Part shown: positions 50,601 to 63,672 of the stretch, one piece after another
Numbering within the stretch: the first letter of the stretch is position 1
Layout: each line of letters begins with the position of its first letter
NCBI RefSeq assembly: GCF_001625305.1
Contig: NW_017803046.1
Coordinates: 2,078,890 to 2,142,889 of the forward strand
Origin: Branchiostoma belcheri
Lineage: Eukaryota > Chordata > Leptocardii > Amphioxiformes > Branchiostomatidae
Length of the DNA stretch: 64,000 bases
Reading direction: 5' to 3'
The notes under the pieces: generated by a model
The model's input: only the letters and a program-made list of their open reading frames with translations
Databases searched by the model: none
Told to the model about the DNA's origin: nothing
Translations under genes and position numbers: made by a program

Positions 50601-53600
50601 TTACTTACTCACTAATGGGCCCTTGGCCCCGGGCAGAGCACTGGCCACCGATGATGTGATTATACACATTTCACATGGTGCTAGCTGCGCATGTTTCAAA
50701 TTTTTTAAGTGATTGACTGCTAGTATTCAGCTTATCGTTTTCTTCTTTTGCATTCTGTCTTCTTTCTTCTATTTTTCTTGATTCTAAAATGAAAATGTGG
50801 CAATGGTCAGTTAAGGTGTAACACAAAAGTATAAGAATGATTATCTCTTAGTTATTTTGATTGTTGGTGAAAATTTGGGGATAGATTTTTCAAAGCAGAG
50901 GTGACTTTTGACTAGTGAAACTTTGAGGATTGTGAAAAATTGACATTTAATAAAGGACGTGAAAAACATCCTTACTTTCTCAATGAAGACTATTCAGTGA
51001 TAGGTTCCCCTTTTCCATCCTACAGGCAGACACTGAGCAACTCGAGGACTTGCTACTGAAAGTTGATATTGTTGAGTGAACTTCCTTTAACTTTGGTGTT
51101 TGATAGTCACTATTCCGGGGGAAGAGTTGATTACAATCATCTATTTTAACAACATACTAAGTCACATGTATGACAAGGACATGTGACCAACCACTAATCA
51201 TGCACATTATGGCATTTCACTCTTCCCATCACAATGTTTCCAACAGCACTTTGCAATCTTTGATTTTTTTCCCTTTTGCATGCCTTGCACATCTTAAGAC
51301 ACTTCACCCTTCCTTCACAATATTTTCAAGAGCACTTTACGATGTTTTTTTTTTCTCTTGCATGCTTTGCTACAAGTCATAGTGACTCATAAAAAGTTCA
51401 TATGCTATGATATCAAATGTTGTTCATGAGTTTGTTACTTACTTAGTGCACTTGCGTGTCTAGTGAAATTTTGATTGGCAATAATCACAGTCTAAATGAA
51501 GAACATTGTTAAAATGTGTTCTGTCCTCTTCTCAGGAATATTCCTTGGAGTTACTGAGGGAAAAGCTGTTTGAGTGCAAAGACAAGCCTGGAGTAGTGAT
51601 CGAGGGATTCCCCAGGACTGTGGACCACATGCACATGTTTCACTCCATGGTAAGTCATTTTTCACCGGGATGTAACATATATTGGACTTAACCTTCTCTC
51701 TGCCAAGCTAGTGTTTTGGCTAAGTTTTAGGTCAGTTTCCAAAAGCAATAAATTATACTACTAATGGTAAATGCATTTACATTGCAATATCTGTTTAATT
51801 TACTTAATATTTATTGGTCAAATTGATTGATTGATTGATTGATTGATTGATCACGTCTATTTCCAGTACGGTCCTGCATCATTAGTAATCTATCTGGACT
51901 GTGATGAGGGTCGTTTGGAGACCCGGCTGCTGAAACGTGCAGAGGAGAGGAAACGTCTGGACGACAACATCGGCGCCGTCATGAGGAGACTCAACTTCTT
52001 CAAGGAAAACAACCCTCCCATTCTTACATACTACGGGGCTATCGGTGTGCTAAGAAAGGTAAAAAGGATTTCCATGCTGTAATCCTCATATGCCAATTTA
52101 TCAGCTTTCCTGTGTAATAATGATGATTGAAACTAAATCTAAAAATGTTATATTGATGATAGTAGTTTGACCATCTTGCATCATCAAGACTGTTGATCTG
52201 ACTTAAACTTTGATCACTTTCTGACTGAGTTCTGACTAAAAATTTGCACTGGCTGAAAAATAGATTCTGCACTTATTATCTAATAAGTAATATTCTTTTT
52301 TTATTATGCATTCCTCTGAAGATTGAAGGGGACAGAGACTCAGATGCAGTTTTCTATGACGTCGCAGCGACCATCGACAGGGAACTCTTCAGGCCACGAA
52401 CAGGAGAGGGCAGCAGGGAGCCAGGTGAGATTGTCCGTGCAGAATATTCAAAAACATATATCATCAACATCGGACACCATTGTATGAGCCGTTTGTTAAT
52501 TAACGTTTGAAATTGAAATAACTTCTGGTATTTGCCACAACTTTTCATTTTTTTATGGTCTTGATCTCATCGTTTAATATTTTGCTTTAAAAAGGTTCTC
52601 CATTGAAGGTCACCTCCCCTCTTCCACCTATCAGAAGATCACCCACCCCTCCTCAGGTAAGTCTGACTCAGCATTCTGAATCTCATATTTCAGGCAGGGG
52701 AAATATTTCTTTTTGTAATTAAGCTTTTATATGAAATTGCTACAAGTAGGAGTTTTGTGTTTGAAATTCATGGTCAATTTCAAAACATTTCAAAACTTCT
52801 AACACATTTATTTAGCAGTTTAAACTTTTATCGGTGTCAAATCAATGATGAATGGAAGAATAGGTTTTAATGTTTTACTTGACTTTTTGTTTATGAAGCC
52901 CAAAAGATTAAAACCAAAGAAAAGACTCATTGACAAGTAAAACACAAAGTCAAGACCAATGCTGAGAATACCACCTCCAATGCTCAATCTGTCACCTGAG
53001 ACATCCTACTCCAGATCTTTAAGTGCCTGTTAAATTCCCAAGTGGGCCCTTGATATAGAATGGCAGCACCAAATTGGGGCCTAACAAACTGTAAAGCTAA
53101 ACAGAGTGCACAGTATGTTTTGTCAATTTGTCTTTCTGTGCTTTATGTCCAGATCAGGCTGTGTCAGGCACTTTTCCTGTCTACATCAGGCCAGCTCTTA
53201 TCAATTATTCATTAAATCGGCCGCCACCACTGAATGGGGGCGGAGAGGGTGGGCGTAGCATAACATTTAAGGCATCTGTAGTCGTGACTTCGGACAGGGA
53301 AGTCTCCCTTTCCTTAAGTACACAGGATAGAGTCAGACTAGTAGCGTGTAAGTACGTAAAGACTTGTGATTGCTAGGCTTGCTTGGTAATTCTGTCTGAT
53401 CATTTTTTGCTTAAAATGCCACAAAAACATACTGTGCATGTTCATTGGATAGTTTCCTTCAATGCTTAATTGATATCAGTTCTACACAGAGTTTTACACT
53501 AATTAAGTAAGCTATTATCATTATTTTGGTCTTTGGTACCATTAATTAGGGGCTTTTCGTTTAATGCTGGAAAGTTTTATAATAATTAGGCTCTAGTGTG

Positions 53601-56600
53601 AATATTCCTTAAGAATAGGAAGGAAATATTGGAAATTCCTTAAGGACTGATATCTCTGTGGCCTGAAATCCATGCATTCAATTAGTGAATGCCACCACGT
53701 GCTCGTATCTTTGATGGAGACTTGATCAACCAAAAATGGCTCCCACTACAATCCCCAGTATGTCACAGCCTATTCTGTGGCGACCTTCTGCAAATTTGAA
53801 CAGACCGTTGCAGAGAATTTTTAATTAACCCGGCTCTAAAGCAGCAGATTCAAAGTCATCAATCAAAGTAGGAACTTCAAGACTAAATGTGTTTCATTGT
53901 AGATGCTCACCAAACCATTGCCAAGATCTGTTTTTGTGCTATCAGTAGGAAATTGCAGTTAAAATCTAATATCATGATACATTGCCAGGTCAAGTTCAAA
54001 TGAAGCAGAAATCTAAGATTGTTGATCAGTAGCCAGGCTAGCTTGGCTCTTGCTAACATTATGCTTTAATTATAATACGTCACAGCGGCTATAAAGTTAA
54101 ATTATATTATAAAGACAACATTTGTACTTGTAGTAAATAATCAACCAATTCCAGTGTTACCAAGTTTAAAGCCTTCAAGAAGATCAAAGTCCAGACAAGT
54201 CTGTTTGTTTAAGGGGTACGTTTGGTTCAGTATACTTGACCCGACTGCCACGCCCCTAAACTGGAGCTGTCGTCACCCCACTCTCACAGACCCTGCTTGT
54301 GGTAATTGCTGTGAATTAAGGCATTTAACCCTACTGCAGATTGTACTGTAACATTTAAGATGTTGAGATGTTATTATGATGTTGATTACAACTCATTTTT
54401 GTATATTCATATACAGTGCTAGATAACTGCACTTAGACATTGCTTCATTAAAATGTTGAAAAGTGTGTTCAAATTTTCTAGGGGAACAACCATTTTATGG
54501 TATTACTGCCAGAACCTTTGTCAACAAGGGTCTGAGCCCAATTTACATTTTGCTTAATTAGTCTGCAGATATGTATCATTATAATTAAGTAATTAGCATG
54601 GTCCAAAACAGTGAATGCAGCTGCTACTAGTATATTTTGATTGTTCACAAATTGCTTTGAAATTAGGCCCCCCTCAGCCTAAATGTTAAGGACCTGTGTG
54701 ACATGTGATTAGCATCATTATGCCTGATAGCTTGTGCTGTAGCTTAGCAAGTGGATAGATTGAAGGGGAGGTGTCTGATGGGAGATTGCTTTTTCAGGAG
54801 CCGAAACCAGTCACCACCCCTCCTGTCGTGAAGCAGCAAGAACCTCTCCCAGCTATCTCAGCAGACATGGCCGGTACGTAACCTTGTCATCTGACCTTGA
54901 CTGTTTATTAGGGACTGTACAATCAGCTGAGGCCAAGAAAAAAATTGTTTGGCCTGGGGGGAGGGTTAGGAAAATGTGTGTTATGGCCAGCCTTTTGGCA
55001 TAGCTACAAATTACGATAAACAGAACCCTGCAATCACTCACTCTCAATACATTGTTGTTAATCTTTATGATCATCATATAATACTATACAATACATGTAT
55101 TTGTCTGAACAAGCACTGCAGGCCAGTTGTTATTAAGTGCCTGTGGCATAACCACGTTCTAAATCCTAAAAAATGTGTGGGACCCCTATTAATAGCACAT
55201 GAGTCACGTACAATGTATTCCACCAGGTGTGTGGAATACAATTTGATATGTGACCTAAATTTTGAACCCACTTGATTACATCTTGGTCTTTACTAGCATA
55301 ATGAATACCCGGCAGGCCACATTTGAATTATGTGACCTGCTGCATGTATTTTTATTATTAACTGCCACTTGATTTCATGATTTCACATGAACTCAAGTGG
55401 CTCAGCAGCTAACAGAACCTGCCTCAGGCCTGACCTGTTCAAAAGCAGGATATGTTGGGCCTGAGGATTGATTTATAGTTGACCTGGTGGTGTCATGTGG
55501 TTGAGGATTACTCTATCAAAACATGGATGATCCTTCAACAAACCCTGCATTCCAGCTGCAGTCCTGGAGTTACAGACATTTAACAGGGTCTATTTTTATC
55601 ACACTGCAACATGAGAGCAAATCTCAACTTTCATAAATCATATTTTACTCCATAAAAGCTGACAGGGATTTTTGCTCAATGAAGATATTCCCAAAATCTT
55701 TTAACATATGCATGTATCAGGGAAATGATGGAAATGTTACTTGACCAGATCCTTCATGTTGAAACCAAAACAAACTGAAATTCTATATCTTTTTAGCAAC
55801 ATTCCAGCTGACAAACATTCTGCTTGTGCATTGAACATTTAACATTTAACACTGTTTTCCCCCATGCCATCTTATGTTCTTATGAAATAAAGACTGAGCT
55901 TATGTTCTTGTGTTGCACTGCCACTTAATGATATGCATATGAAGCTGGTATAAAAATTCTATTTAAAAAAAAATGTTTGTAAATGATACTAGTAATTGCA
56001 ACAGCAATGCTGCATGCATGTATAATTACATAATGATATTTTGCCATCTTTTTTGCAAACATTGGCCATTGTACTAAGCTTGCATGGTTCATTTTGCCAC
56101 CCCACCCCTCCCAATCCCCCATCCCTTGCATTTAACAGCAACCTTGTCAGAAATGCTTGATGAACACCTGACGCCATCAGAGGTGATAGATGAACCTCTG
56201 GTGGAAAAAGTAAATGTGGAAGAAGTCGGTCCCGGCGCCGTCCCGCCTGCCAGTCTAGTGTACGGTTATGACCCAGGTACAGCACAGAGAGTGAAACAAC
56301 CGACCCTGTCCTATCCTAACCTGTTCTTTACAACCCTGTGCACTTTCAAAGTCACAATTCCTGATAACTGTGCACATTAACTTAAATCACTGTGTTTTTG
56401 TGGACACCTAACATCAAAGTTCCAATTTCTTGTCTGCTGTTTTCTTGTGAGGGTGACTCTCATTTCTTTCTGGACATGTTTTTTCTTTCAGTTCTACAGT
56501 GGTGTGTCCTATATTCAACTTACCATGTATGACTGTTTAATCCTACATCTATGAAGTATTCAATCATATTTTCCTTCATTGGTTACGTGATACAGCCTCT

Positions 56601-59600
56601 TTCCCAAATATTTTACTCAATAAGGTCATCCTTATCAGACAAGATGTCTTTTTGAAATACCCGCACATCCTCTGGTATGGCAAAAGTTTTAAGTATTTGT
56701 ATTATCAGGCATTCAAGAAGAAGTGATGGCTACACTTGATCATGTGCTGGCCATGGCTTCTGTTTTGAGTTAAGAATTCAGAAATGTGAAGAAAACAAAA
56801 AGTGAGACATTAAAGTGTAAGAAAAGTGGAAGAAGAAAAGACATGATACACTCAAAGAACTTGACACTTTGAGTGGACTAGCTTACATCACCCCGCCCCC
56901 CCCCTAATTTTTACATCAACCATTTACTTATCAAAGACTAATAAACTGATTGATTTGGTTATTTTCCCTTATTGCAGACAAACTGAAGGACAAGAAAGTA
57001 ATCTTTGTTGTGGGCGGTCCTGGCTGTGGGAAAGGTACGCAGTGTGAGCGGATCGTGGCCAAGTACGGCTACACCCACCTGTCCTCAGGTGACCTCCTGA
57101 GGGACGAGGTCAAGTCAGGGTCAGAACGGGGCAAGAAACTGACGGAGATCATGGAGCAGGGGAAGCTGGTGCCCATGGTGAGGAGTCTCTGCATTTAAAA
57201 AATTTTTTTCCCTCAGATTGTTTGTTAATTCTTCAAAATCAGTCTTCAGCAAGTGCCAATCTGTGTTAACTCTGAAAGTTGAGGCAGCACTCTAATGTGA
57301 TATGTTTGTCCTGTTTATGCAGGAAACTGTGCTGGAGTTGTTGAGGGATGCCATGATTGCCAAGGCTGACACGTCCAATGGCTTCCTGATCGACGGCTAT
57401 CCCAGAGAAGTCATCCAAGGAACAGAGTTTGAATCCAACGTAGGTCAAACCCTGTAACTTCATCATCAAAAGCAGTTATCTGTTAAAATAGATTATTCAT
57501 CTTCACTGGTGATAAAAAGAAAATACATAATTAGACTTCTTCTTTTCTATTTTCTAGATCAAGGAGTGTGACTGTGTCCTGTACTTTGAGTGTTCGGCTG
57601 AAACGATGACTGAACGTCTCCTTGGACGTGCAAAGACCAGCGGCAGGGTGGACGATAACGAGGAGACCATCAAGAAGCGGCTGGACACCTTCTACTCGGC
57701 CACGGAACCTGTGGTCAGCCACTACGAAGAAAAGGGAAAACTGAGAAAGGTCAGTACACTGGATGCTGCAGTTTAACTGTGCATCAGAAGATTCTTACTC
57801 TGGGTTAAGTGTGGGATTTGCTTGAGGGAAGCAATAAGATTGCAACAGAACTTGAAGACGGTTTTTCTTAAATGTGATTCTAATATTCACTCTCAGATCA
57901 ATGCAGAACGTGAAGTGGAGGCCATCTTTGCTGATGTCTGTGCTGCTCTAGGTATGTAAAAGTTCTCCATTTTCTGGTAGTGTCTATCTGTTCAGCAGCT
58001 GATACACAGCCACGTATATACTAGTATGCAGATATGGAACACAAATGTAGTTACTGTAGGAAATTAGAAACATACACTTAACTTACTAGCTAGCCACTAG
58101 AATAGACAACACAGTTTAGGGTTCTGTACTCCCTATCTTGACACTTATCTCTTGTTGATGATCGTTCAGATCATAGTCTTTCTCCACATGTTCACACTAT
58201 CACAACAATTTCTATCTATATTTCCAACAATTACCTGTACATGTGACTGTCCGTGGATCCTGACTTCTATCCCTGCTCTCCCTGTCTGTGTGTCTTCTCA
58301 GGTTGAACAGTGCCTGCAGTCACCCTGAAGACAAGATGTCAGGACTGTTAACAATTCTGGTCAAACTCTACAGTGTTACTGCTAGGTAAATATGTTATGG
58401 CAGATTAGCAAGGAAAATGCTTCCTTTATTTGTAGATAGAAACAGTTTTAGCTTCAGCCTATGAAACTTTTAGCTATGCATTTGGAACACAGTAAACAAC
58501 ATACCGTACTTGTTTCTTAATGATCCTACCGAATCAGTATTCTTTTTACTAAGCGTATATGATTACTTTTACCATTTGCAATCATGATGTACAGCAAAGT
58601 CAATGGGCAGTAATTTTATGATCATGGCTTTTAGTTGTCATCAATCATGTATATAGAAAAGATAGAGGAGACAGTAAATTGACAGTCCAAACAGTTTAGC
58701 TAAAATAAATCATGTATTGTGATTAGGTCCTGCTACAGATATGATATGTAGGTAAGCTGGATTCGGTCCATGCACATATATTAAAATTTGAAGAATACCC
58801 TGTAAAATTACATATAATATTCTCACAAAATATTGTGACATAATCTTTTGGTCTGACATAGTGTGGGGCCAAGTTTAAGCCAGTGACCACATTTTTAAAC
58901 CTGTGGATGTCAGAGCTATGGAGCCCAACATTACACATTGTGCAATCTCTCTGCTGTCATTTGCTCTTGAACTGTCCCTTTTGTACAATATTGCTAAATA
59001 CTCAATACCAATAAAGTGTGTGAGATCTTTCTGTATGCTCTCAGCTGTCTCTTTGTGCAGTTCTGTCATGGTGAAGGTTCAAACTTATCAACACACGGCA
59101 ATGAACAAGCAACACCACATGCATCACAGGAAACAGTGAGGGGGCGGTTACCAACAGGACAATTGAGATATTAGATATTAGCCTTTAAGACTTCTTCAAA
59201 CATATTCCATTGTAGATATTCTGAACTTGAGTACATTGAGTATCAGAGATCAGACTATCTTCATAGCACAATTGACTGGGATAAGGGAATGCTAGGTAAA
59301 TGCAGTAATAGACTAACAAAGAATATTGAAGCTTCATGTTAAAGGTTTCAGTACCTTGTAGGATTGTAGCCATGAATGTATATTTGCATGAAACATTCTT
59401 AGACGGGAAAGAAGAAGTCATAGAAGCTGAAGGAGGCAAAGAAGATGCTCTGCAGGGGAAGAAGGTTATCTTTGTTGTGGGCGGTCCTGGCTGTGGGAAA
59501 GGTACGCAGTGTGAGCGGATCGTGGCCAAGTACGGCTACACCCACCTGTCCTCAGGTGACCTCCTGAGGGACGAGGTCAAGTCAGGGTCAGAACGGGGCA

Positions 59601-62600
59601 AGAAACTGACGGAGATCATGGAGAAAGGAGAGCTGGTACCCATGGTGAGGATTTGTTACTTGTAACTATTTGACAGTAGATTTGAAGTCACACATAACAG
59701 TCTTTCTTGGGGAAACTTTCACAAGTAGAACGATTGATAGAATTCTCAATGCAGCACATCGCAAGTTGCTGTAACAAGTTAATAGTTCTAGACACACATC
59801 TTTGTATACTCGTAGGGTGCAGAATTTTGTTTGTATTATCTGGTTGCTAGAAAACCTGACAGGTATTACATATGTACCACATTCCTGACATTGTTGTTCC
59901 TCCAGTCTGTAGTGCTGGACCTGCTGAAGGAAGTCATGCTGAAGAAGGCGGGGGAGTCTCAGGGCTTCCTGATCGACGGCTACCCCCGGGAGGTGCAGCA
60001 GGGCGTGGAGTTTGAGGAAAAGGTGACTGGACGTTTGCTCAACAGATAAACATCATGCTGTTTCCTCTGCATTGTCTCTGCATAGAAGTTATGTCTACCA
60101 CTGTAGACACAGACAAATCAGATATCAGGAATGGTACAGTGAACCATTTCAGCATGTGATAAAGCAGTGTTGTTGCTTTCTCTGATGTCTGTCCTTGGTG
60201 CTGAAATGGGCTTTTATAGATGTATTTCTTGTCTTTGTCAGTAACGTTAGGATGCCATCATGTCATTTTGTCAGATGTCAGGAATGGTACAGTAAACCAT
60301 TTCAGCACCAAGGACAAAGATAACAGTCAACAGCAACTGTTATGGTTAAGTGTTATCTCTGTCCCTGCCCTTGGTGCTGAAGTGGTTTCTTTCTTTTTAG
60401 TCTGTGCTACAGAAGCACTACCATAGGGTGTTTTTCTTTCATTCCATAACATTTCGTTTCCTCTCTGTAGATTGCGTCATGCGACTGTGTTCTGTACTTT
60501 GAATGTTCGGATGAAACGATGACGGAACGTCTACTTGGACGTGCCAAGACCAGCGGCAGGGTTGACGACAATGAAGAGACAATCAAGAAACGACTCACGA
60601 CCTTCCACAATGCAACAGAACCAGTTGTAGATTACTATGATGACAAGAAGAAGCTTGCAAAGGTGGGCTTTGCTGTAAAATGTGTTATATCTATGTGTCA
60701 TGTGTAACAATATAACCAACAACATCATCAATGATTTTATGAGGAATGAAAGTTGACAGATTTCTACTACTGTTGTCACAAAATTAAACACTGGACCTGT
60801 TATCTTGATTTTAAAATCAACAATTTTGTTTGTACTATTTGATGGTCTTTTATGTTTTGTTTGATCTGATTTAACGCTTTGTTTTCAGATAAGTGCAGAG
60901 AGACCACCAGATGAAGTCTTTACAGATGTCTGCAAAGTTCTAGGTGAGAGATAGTCCTGCAAGGACTCTACAGTTGAAGTGCATCTCTGACTGCCCTTTG
61001 TTTGTCTTGTTGTAACATCCTTACTATCTCATTTAAGTTGAACCCTTTCCTTCAGATACATTCTCCTTCAAACCAGTTAAAGTGTATCCCTCAGCCAAAT
61101 GGTACCCACAAAAGTAGTGCAAGTTAGAGTGACATAATTGTAAAGGAAGTGTATTTTTAGATACTGTGTGATAAATTATAGATATTTTTAGATACTGAAT
61201 AATAATTGTAAGCAGAAACAAAAAAAATGTAATAACATAAGCCCATAATTAACTATGCAATGTTCTGAATAAAATCATCTGAATTTCAAGAATATTAAAT
61301 GTATTACTCTGTTGGTAAAAGGGCACCTGTTGGTCATATTTAGGAGTTATTTTTTGACTATCTACTATTTACCATGCAGTAGAGAATCTTATAATTAGAA
61401 GTAAGCTTTGACCCTCATAACAGCTGCACAGTTACAACTGAGGATAATAATTTCTCCTTTTATTTACAGTTTTGAAGAATTTATTTTGTTGTTCTAACTT
61501 ACTACCAGTACATTTTGTTTCACTCATGAGCATTTTTTTATTTTAATGATTTAAATATGCACTTACCATGACAATAAAGCACCTTCTTGCTATAATAAAA
61601 GTGTGTTTTTGTTTTCCTTTTCTCTCTCTTGGTCTTTTTGGTTTGGTTTGCTGTGAATAGTTTCTTCGTAGCTGTATTTTGAATGTTGATACAAAAGTCA
61701 TCTAAAATGCCTCTCAAATAGTTGAAATAATAAGATCCACGAATGTAAGTCTCTCTAAACTGAAGTATATGGAAATAATTTTTGGCTTGACACCTTGGTG
61801 TAAGTTAAACTTATCCTTGTACATGTAACCTCACCAATATAATAGCCATGAATTCCTTGCTGCACCTCCATCATACATGTGACTACAGTGATTTACTTAT
61901 CAAATTATAGTCAACAATGTTGGGATTGCAGTCATATTTCCCAATAGATTCTGAAATATAACACCCAAAGTGTAAAACAGTGTAATTTCTTTATTCAATG
62001 CCTGTCCTTAGTGCTGAAATTGTGATAAAACAGTGTTATTGCTTTCTCTGGTGTCTGTCCTTGGTGCTGAAATGGGTTCTTATGGATGTATTTCTCATTA
62101 GGGGGGCATTATGTCTCATTTTTCCACCTTTGATGATGTTTTTCCTTTCCTCAAGTGTCCTTTATCCAAAGTTCTTAATTTTTTTTTTCTATACAGAGGC
62201 TGTCCTTTCAACCAGTGCAATTTGTAAAGGGTTCTTTGGATACTTAATGTACATTCTACCCCCTAGTGTTTTCCTTGTCTCTGTACCTGAAATGCTTTCT
62301 ATAGTACAGTCTACATTTTTTACCACCTAGATGGTAAAGAGGGACCAAAGTTCAAGGGTTCAAAGGTGATCTTGGTGTGTGGTGGCCCGGGGAGCGGGAA
62401 GGGAACCCAGTGCCAGCGGGTTGCCGTCAAGTACGGGCTGACTCACCTGGCCATGCACGACCTCATCCACACCGAGGTCCAGTCAGGGTCGGAGAGGGGG
62501 CAGCTTCTGGCTGAGGCCATCAAGAAGGGAGAACTACAGGCTGTGTATGCTGTAAGTTATGGTCTCATTCATGTATTACTCCGAGTGTACCCCCTAAAAG

Positions 62601-63672
62601 AGTACCAAGTCAAAAACTAAACGGCTGTATGAACGAGTGTTTTTATTGGTGAGAATTTCCCCTTTAGCCATCCCAACTGATGTAAAACGTCAAAGCGGTG
62701 AAAGCTTGTTTGTAACTGATGAAATTATGACATAATTGTCGGCAGCCGCGCGCTAGGTCGGACGTGCACAGTCCAGTGTTGTGAGTTGTGCGGTCGTAAG
62801 TTTGCAGCGCGGGAGGGCCTCTTGCGGGCAGCTGCTAGTTGCAGTTTGTAATTCCCATAAAAGGCGATTGTGTGTATAGAAGTCGTTGGCAATTTTTTTA
62901 TGAGACGTAGAGTAAGTGTGCTCAACATAGCATGAAAGATATCAAATGATTTAATGTAGGATCATAGGGAACACGGTCTCGTAAGTCACTCATTAATGCA
63001 TTGTTTCTAATGTATGGAAAAAACTCATGAATGAGACCTTATTTGTTGGCCTAGTTTATCTTTCAAAATTAACCATTCAGGAGGTGTGCACGGCTGCTCT
63101 AATGGTCTTTTGTAAAATTTTTGTAAAGGACTCATTTGAATCCAAGTTGCCTGTCACAGTAGGAAATTTGACAATGGTTGTTTAAGATCACTTCATTATG
63201 GTCAAACCATAATGTTACATGTACTTGCACAAACTATATAAAAGGGCATTTTTGGTTTTGTCTCATACAGACCACAGTGCATGAGCTGCTGAGTGAAGCT
63301 ATAGGAAAGTTTGATGGCAAGACGCAGGGTTTCATCATCGATGGTTACCTTGGCAGTGCAGAGGAGGTGGCAGACTTTGAAAACAAGGTACAGACTTGTC
63401 GTCACATACTTTGGGAAGTATATGTTCATTGTTATTGTTTGGTTGTATTTTGGAACTTTGATTTCCTTTCTCACCCTCAGGTAGCAGAGCTGTCCTGTGC
63501 CCTGTGTTTTGAGTGTTCTGATGATGTCATGGTCCAGAGGTCGCTGAAGAGAGGTGAGGGCAGTGGCAGCCCTGAGGATGAAGAGGAGGCTGTGAAACGC
63601 AGAGTGGAGAAGTTCCACAGCATGGAGGAGCCAGTTCTGCAGGCACTGGAAGGGAGGGGCAAGGCAAGGAAG
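44646..63672 (+). CDS. AK5: AK5-like adenylate kinase with at least four tandem kinase domains (incomplete at right edge)
   Basis: Twenty-one coding exons: 44646-44711, 47919-48099, 49504-49599, 50381-50553, 51536-51649, 51867-52058, 52322-52424, 52595-52656, 54798-54873, 56139-56276, 56978-57177, 57323-57439, 57558-57749, 57897-57951, 59403-59644, 59906-60022, 60471-60662, 60889-60943, 62331-62551, 63271-63387 and 63481-63672, all in phase, 967 residues to the edge. The N terminus ([36 protein letters not shown]) matches mammalian AK5. Kinase domains (NMP phosphotransfer, AMP + ATP to 2 ADP) have P-loops at about residues 115 ([10 protein letters not shown]), 413 and 615 ([10 protein letters not shown]) and 808 ([10 protein letters not shown]). 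A Pro/Glu-rich linker separates domains 1 and 2. Domains 2-4 share an exon pattern of about 200, 117, 192 and 55 nt. Domain 4 lacks several key arginines. I chose the ATG at 44646 by similarity. Confidence 0.88.
48611..49374. mobile_element. Non-autonomous DNA transposon with 14-bp inverted ends in AK5-like intron 2
   Basis: TACCTCCATGAAAT at 48611-48624 is exactly inverted at 49361-49374 (ATTTCATGGAGGTA). The 764-bp unit contains CTGTCTGTCCGTCC, paired CCCCCTAG blocks (48777 and 48910) and a series of ATTATGCAAATGA / TTTGCATAATTAATG motifs, and no coding region. No clear target-site duplication was seen. Confidence 0.8.
58302..59015 (+). CDS. Candidate alternative terminal exon giving a two-domain AK5
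   Basis: Exon 14 ends in CTAG with donor GTATGT. A good acceptor (TGTGTCTTCTCAG, ending 58301) is followed by GT TGA, which would complete a glycine codon and stop, yielding a protein with only domains 1 and 2, the mammalian AK5 layout. An AATAAA at 59010-59015 could end this mRNA. Skipping it joins exon 14 to 59403 and adds domains 3 and 4. Only the first five bases are coding. Confidence 0.45.
60120..60390. repeat. Intronic repeat with internal inverted copies, AK5-like intron 16
   Basis: GGAATGGTACAGTGAACCATTTCAGC occurs near 60130 and again near 60280 with one change. TGTCCTTGGTGCTGAAATGG (60190-60209) pairs with CCATTTCAGCACCAAGGACA (60297-60316). A related block (AGTGTTATTGCTTTCTCTGG, TGTCCTTGGTGCTGAAATGG) recurs at about 62005-62095 in intron 18, so the repeat was probably copied together with the kinase exons or inserted twice. 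Confidence 0.6.
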
